A stretch of DNA of 64,000 nt, taken from the NCBI RefSeq assembly GCF_001685415.1, contig NZ_CP014989.1:1550001-1614000 (forward strand), in the 5' to 3' direction. Position numbers and translations under genes: made by a program. Positions 62,103 through 64,000 of this stretch are shown here, piece after piece; the stretch's first letter is position 1, and every line of letters starts with the position of its first letter. Below the pieces are notes generated by a model. It was not told the origin of the DNA, did not search any database, and saw nothing but the letters and a program-made list of their open reading frames with translations. Origin of the DNA: Serinicoccus hydrothermalis. GTDB taxonomy: Bacteria; Actinomycetota; Actinomycetes; Actinomycetales; Dermatophilaceae.

Positions 62103-63272
62103 GTGAGCACCCGCGACCTGGACGTGAGCCTCGGCGCCACCGGCGTCGGCGGGCTCTCCACCACCGAGATGGTGCTCAACATCGGCCCCCAGCACCCGGC
62201 CACCCACGGCGTGCTGCGGCTGCGCATCACCGCGGACGGCGAGCGGATCACCGCCGCCGAGCCGGTCATCGGCTACATGCACCGCGGCGCGGAGAAGCTC
62301 TTCGAGGTCCGCGACTACCGGCAGATCATGGTGCTGGCGAACCGGCACGACTGGCTGTCCGCCTTCAACAACGAGGTGGGTGTCGCGCTCACCGTCGAGC
62401 ACCTGCTCGAGATGGAGGTCCCCGAGCGCGCGACCTGGACCCGCACCCTGCTGTGCGAGCTCGGGCGCGTGCTCAACCACCTGATGTTCCTCGGCTCCTA
62501 CCCGCACGAGCTCGGGGCGATCACCCCGATGTTCTACGCCTTCCGCGAGCGCGAGGAGATCCAGGCGGTCATGGAGGAGTACTCCGGCGGCCGGATGCAC
62601 TTCATGGCGACGCGGGTCGGGGGGCTGCTGCACGACCTGCCGGAGGGCTGGCTGGACCGGGTCGACGCAGCCGTGGCCTCGGTGCGCTCCCGGCTCCCCG
62701 ACCTCGTCGGGCTGGTGCTGGGCAACGAGATCCTGCAGGCCCGCACCCGTGGGGTGGGGGTGCTGGACCTGGACCAGGTGCTGGCCTACGGCGTCTCGGG
62801 GCCGATCGCCCGGGCCTCGGGGCTGGACGTCGACCTGCGGCGGGACGAGCCCTACCTCGCGTATGCCGAGCTCTTCGGCGAGGACGGCCCCGGGCGCGTG
62901 GTGACCCGGGAGGCCGGCGACTGCCTCGCCCGGCTGGAGGTGCTGGTCGAGCAGGTCGAGGTGAGCCTGGACCTCGTGCTGGCCTGCACCGCCCGGCTGC
63001 GCGAGCTCGGGCCCGGGCCGGTCAGCACCCGGCTGCCGAAGAAGCTCAAGGTCCCGGCCGGCGAACACTACTGCGCGAGCGAGAACCCGCTGGGCTTCAA
63101 CGGCTACTACCTCGTGAGCCGCGGCGACACCGTGCCGCACCGGCTCAAGCTGCGCTCGGCGTCCTTCAACAACGTCCAGGTGCTGCGCGAGATGCTGCCC
63201 GGCGCGGTCGTCGCCGACATGGTGGCGATCCTGGGCTCGATGTTCTTCGTCGTCGGGGACATCGACAAGTAG
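62103..63272 (+). CDS. Stand-alone NADH-quinone oxidoreductase subunit D paralogue
   Basis: This 389 aa protein is a NuoD/49-kDa homologue: [16 protein letters not shown] at the start, [11 protein letters not shown], and the end [40 protein letters not shown]. It lies outside any nuo operon. In the quinone-site segment it has [11 protein letters not shown] where complex I has an LDY pattern, so the quinone-binding tyrosine is a tryptophan. The conserved arginine (residue 39 in GVLRL) is near the site methylated in mitochondria. It may replace NuoD in a variant complex or serve another oxidoreductase. Confidence 0.9.
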   Translation: MSTRDLDVSLGATGVGGLSTTEMVLNIGPQHPATHGVLRLRITADGERITAAEPVIGYMHRGAEKLFEVRDYRQIMVLANRHDWLSAFNNEVGVALTVEHLLEMEVPERATWTRTLLCELGRVLNHLMFLGSYPHELGAITPMFYAFREREEIQAVMEEYSGGRMHFMATRVGGLLHDLPEGWLDRVDAAVASVRSRLPDLVGLVLGNEILQARTRGVGVLDLDQVLAYGVSGPIARASGLDVDLRRDEPYLAYAELFGEDGPGRVVTREAGDCLARLEVLVEQVEVSLDLVLACTARLRELGPGPVSTRLPKKLKVPAGEHYCASENPLGFNGYYLVSRGDTVPHRLKLRSASFNNVQVLREMLPGAVVADMVAILGSMFFVVGDIDK

Positions 63273-63283
63273 CGGCGAGGCCG

Positions 63284-63925
63284 TCAGGCGCGCAGCACGC
63301 TGACGCAGAAGTCGGCGTCGGTATGCCAGGGGCGCAGGTCCCAGGTGGCGAAGCGGTGCTCGAGGCGCAGCCCGGCGGCCCCGGTCGCCGCGTCGAGGTG
63401 GGCCGGGGTGAAGCCGCGGACCACCCGGCAGCCGACGACGAGGAAGCCGCCGGCGCGCAAGTGGGCCCGTAGCCGGGAGAGCACCTCGCCCCGGTGCGGC
63501 TCGGCCACGAAGTCCATGACGTTGCCGGCGACCAGCGCCCCGTCGAAGGGCTCGGGCTCGCCGAGGGCCGCCAGGTCGAGCGTGGCGAGATCGCCCACGA
63601 GCCAGGTGGCGCCGGGGTAGTCCTCGCGCGCCGCCCGGATGAGCGCCGGGTCGATGTCGACGCCGACGACGGTATGCCCGAGCCGGGCCAGGTGACCGCC
63701 GTGCCGCCCGGGCCCGCACCCGGCGTCCAGCAGCCGGGCGCCGCGCGGCGCGAGCACGTCCACCAGCCGCGACTCGCCCTGCAGGTCCTGCCCGTCGGCG
63801 GCCATCGTCCGGAACCGGTCGACGTACCACCGCGAGTGCTCGGGGTCCTCCAGCCCGGGCCACAGCGTGGTGTCCCGCACGCCGGGCGTCGGCTCGATCG
63901 GGACCTGCGGGTCGCGCTCGCTCAT
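63284..63925 (-). CDS. Class I SAM-dependent methyltransferase
   Basis: This 213 aa protein has the Methyltransf_25-type fold with LLDAGCGPGRHGGHLARLGHTVVGVDIDPALI (about 69-100) and DGALVAGNVMDFV. The start WPGLEDPEHSRWYVDRFRTMAADGQDLQGE is typical of a group of small unassigned methyltransferases. The substrate is unknown. TACAGT lies 7 nt before ATG 63925. It converges on nuoD, 11 bp apart. Confidence 0.88.
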   Translation of the reverse strand: MSERDPQVPIEPTPGVRDTTLWPGLEDPEHSRWYVDRFRTMAADGQDLQGESRLVDVLAPRGARLLDAGCGPGRHGGHLARLGHTVVGVDIDPALIRAAREDYPGATWLVGDLATLDLAALGEPEPFDGALVAGNVMDFVAEPHRGEVLSRLRAHLRAGGFLVVGCRVVRGFTPAHLDAATGAAGLRLEHRFATWDLRPWHTDADFCVSVLRA

Positions 63926-63932
63926 GACGGTC

Positions 63933-63938
63933 ACTGTA
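63933..63938 (-). promoter_or_regulatory. Leaderless -10 box of the terminal methyltransferase gene
   Basis: TACAGT on the minus strand, 7 nt, then ATG at 63925. Confidence 0.5.
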
Positions 63939-64000
63939 GGGGCGGGCCGGGGCACGCTTGTGCGGAAGGTTGCGTCACACCGGTGCCCCTCGGCACGCCT

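Larger units (their letters stand above)
1..64000. repeat. Dispersed heptamer GTATGCC / GGCATAC, about 58 copies
   Basis: Reading both strands by eye I find about 32 GGCATAC and 26 GTATGCC, of which about 42 are the full octamer GGTATGCC/GGCATACC. Examples start at 731, 1379, 1725, 5308, 7329, 9030, 12837, 14448, 16158, 24944, 28221, 36552, 42188, 46035, 52199, 52351, 52472, 59268, 61131 and 63672. At 73% GC with independent bases five or six heptamers are expected. Most copies are inside genes and in every frame: GCA-TAC in menB (12837), GGC-ATA-CC in menE (14448), CAT-ACC in a MarR gene (9030). The stretch 46042-52198, which includes clpC and ku, has none. The function is unknown to me. Confidence 0.85.

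Noticed and set aside
1-64000. tRNA or rRNA genes
   Set aside because: The intergenic gaps are short and none shows a cloverleaf or rRNA-like sequence on inspection; a tRNAscan run would be decisive.

Overview
The window is very GC-rich (roughly 73%) actinobacterial chromosome, almost wholly coding. Gene content and order point to the order Micrococcales, and the family Intrasporangiaceae or a close relative is likely; the family is an inference. Markers for this are lsr2, bS22, Rex-hemACDB, a menaquinone set, System II cytochrome c maturation, and the small families DUF2530, DUF3027 and DUF4229. Many genes start without a leader, and there are no rRNA, tRNA, IS or CRISPR features. Two blocks that lie far apart in Mycobacterium tuberculosis (Rv0496-Rv0553 and Rv3585-Rv3598c) sit side by side here and meet between ppx/gppA and radA, at about 39.5 kb.

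Layout. 0-9 kb: a partial DtxR-type regulator, pdxH, a MarR-MFS-27 aa peptide-GGT operon, DUF2530, DUF3027, a cold-shock protein, and an ABC exporter divergent from a MarR regulator. 9-16 kb: amt with a GlnR-like site, then menC, menB, menE and menA with small companions. 16-33 kb: a long leftward run. Read in the direction of transcription it is rex, hemA, hemC, cobA-hemD, hemB, marR, hemL, then an RNA-repair pair (hen1-pnkp), then phosphatase, tlpA, ccdA, resB, ccsB and DUF4229. Together these make haem and attach it to cytochromes c. 33-39.5 kb: a glutaredoxin-like protein, the 32 aa ribosomal protein bS22, an excisionase-type HTH protein, acuC, GNAT, proC, proline dehydrogenase, a TIM-barrel isomerase and ppx/gppA.

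39.5-48 kb: radA, disA and mutY, then a cell-wall group (FemX-like transferase, ATP-grasp ligase, and a secreted hydrolase with four SH3 domains and NlpC/P60). 48-56 kb: clpC, a compact NHEJ island (ku divergent from split ligD genes), lsr2 and lysS. 56-64 kb: alkylation repair (ogt, ada-alkA), a cation exchanger, two decayed genes next to an intact TetR regulator and its operator, a MidA/NDUFAF7-like methyltransferase beside a stand-alone NuoD paralogue, and a last methyltransferase.

The most unusual signals are not in single genes. The heptamer GTATGCC/GGCATAC occurs about 58 times on the two strands together, more than ten times the expectation, in all reading frames and using otherwise rare codons. 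A compound palindrome built from CGCAGA-N9-TCTGCG halves occurs once between genes and once in frame inside the methyltransferase gene. Start codons follow two strict patterns: a TANNNT box 6-7 nt upstream (leaderless), or a 4-nt GTGA/ATGA overlap with the preceding stop. The ku-ligD start codons are only 18 nt apart and share one symmetric -10-like box.
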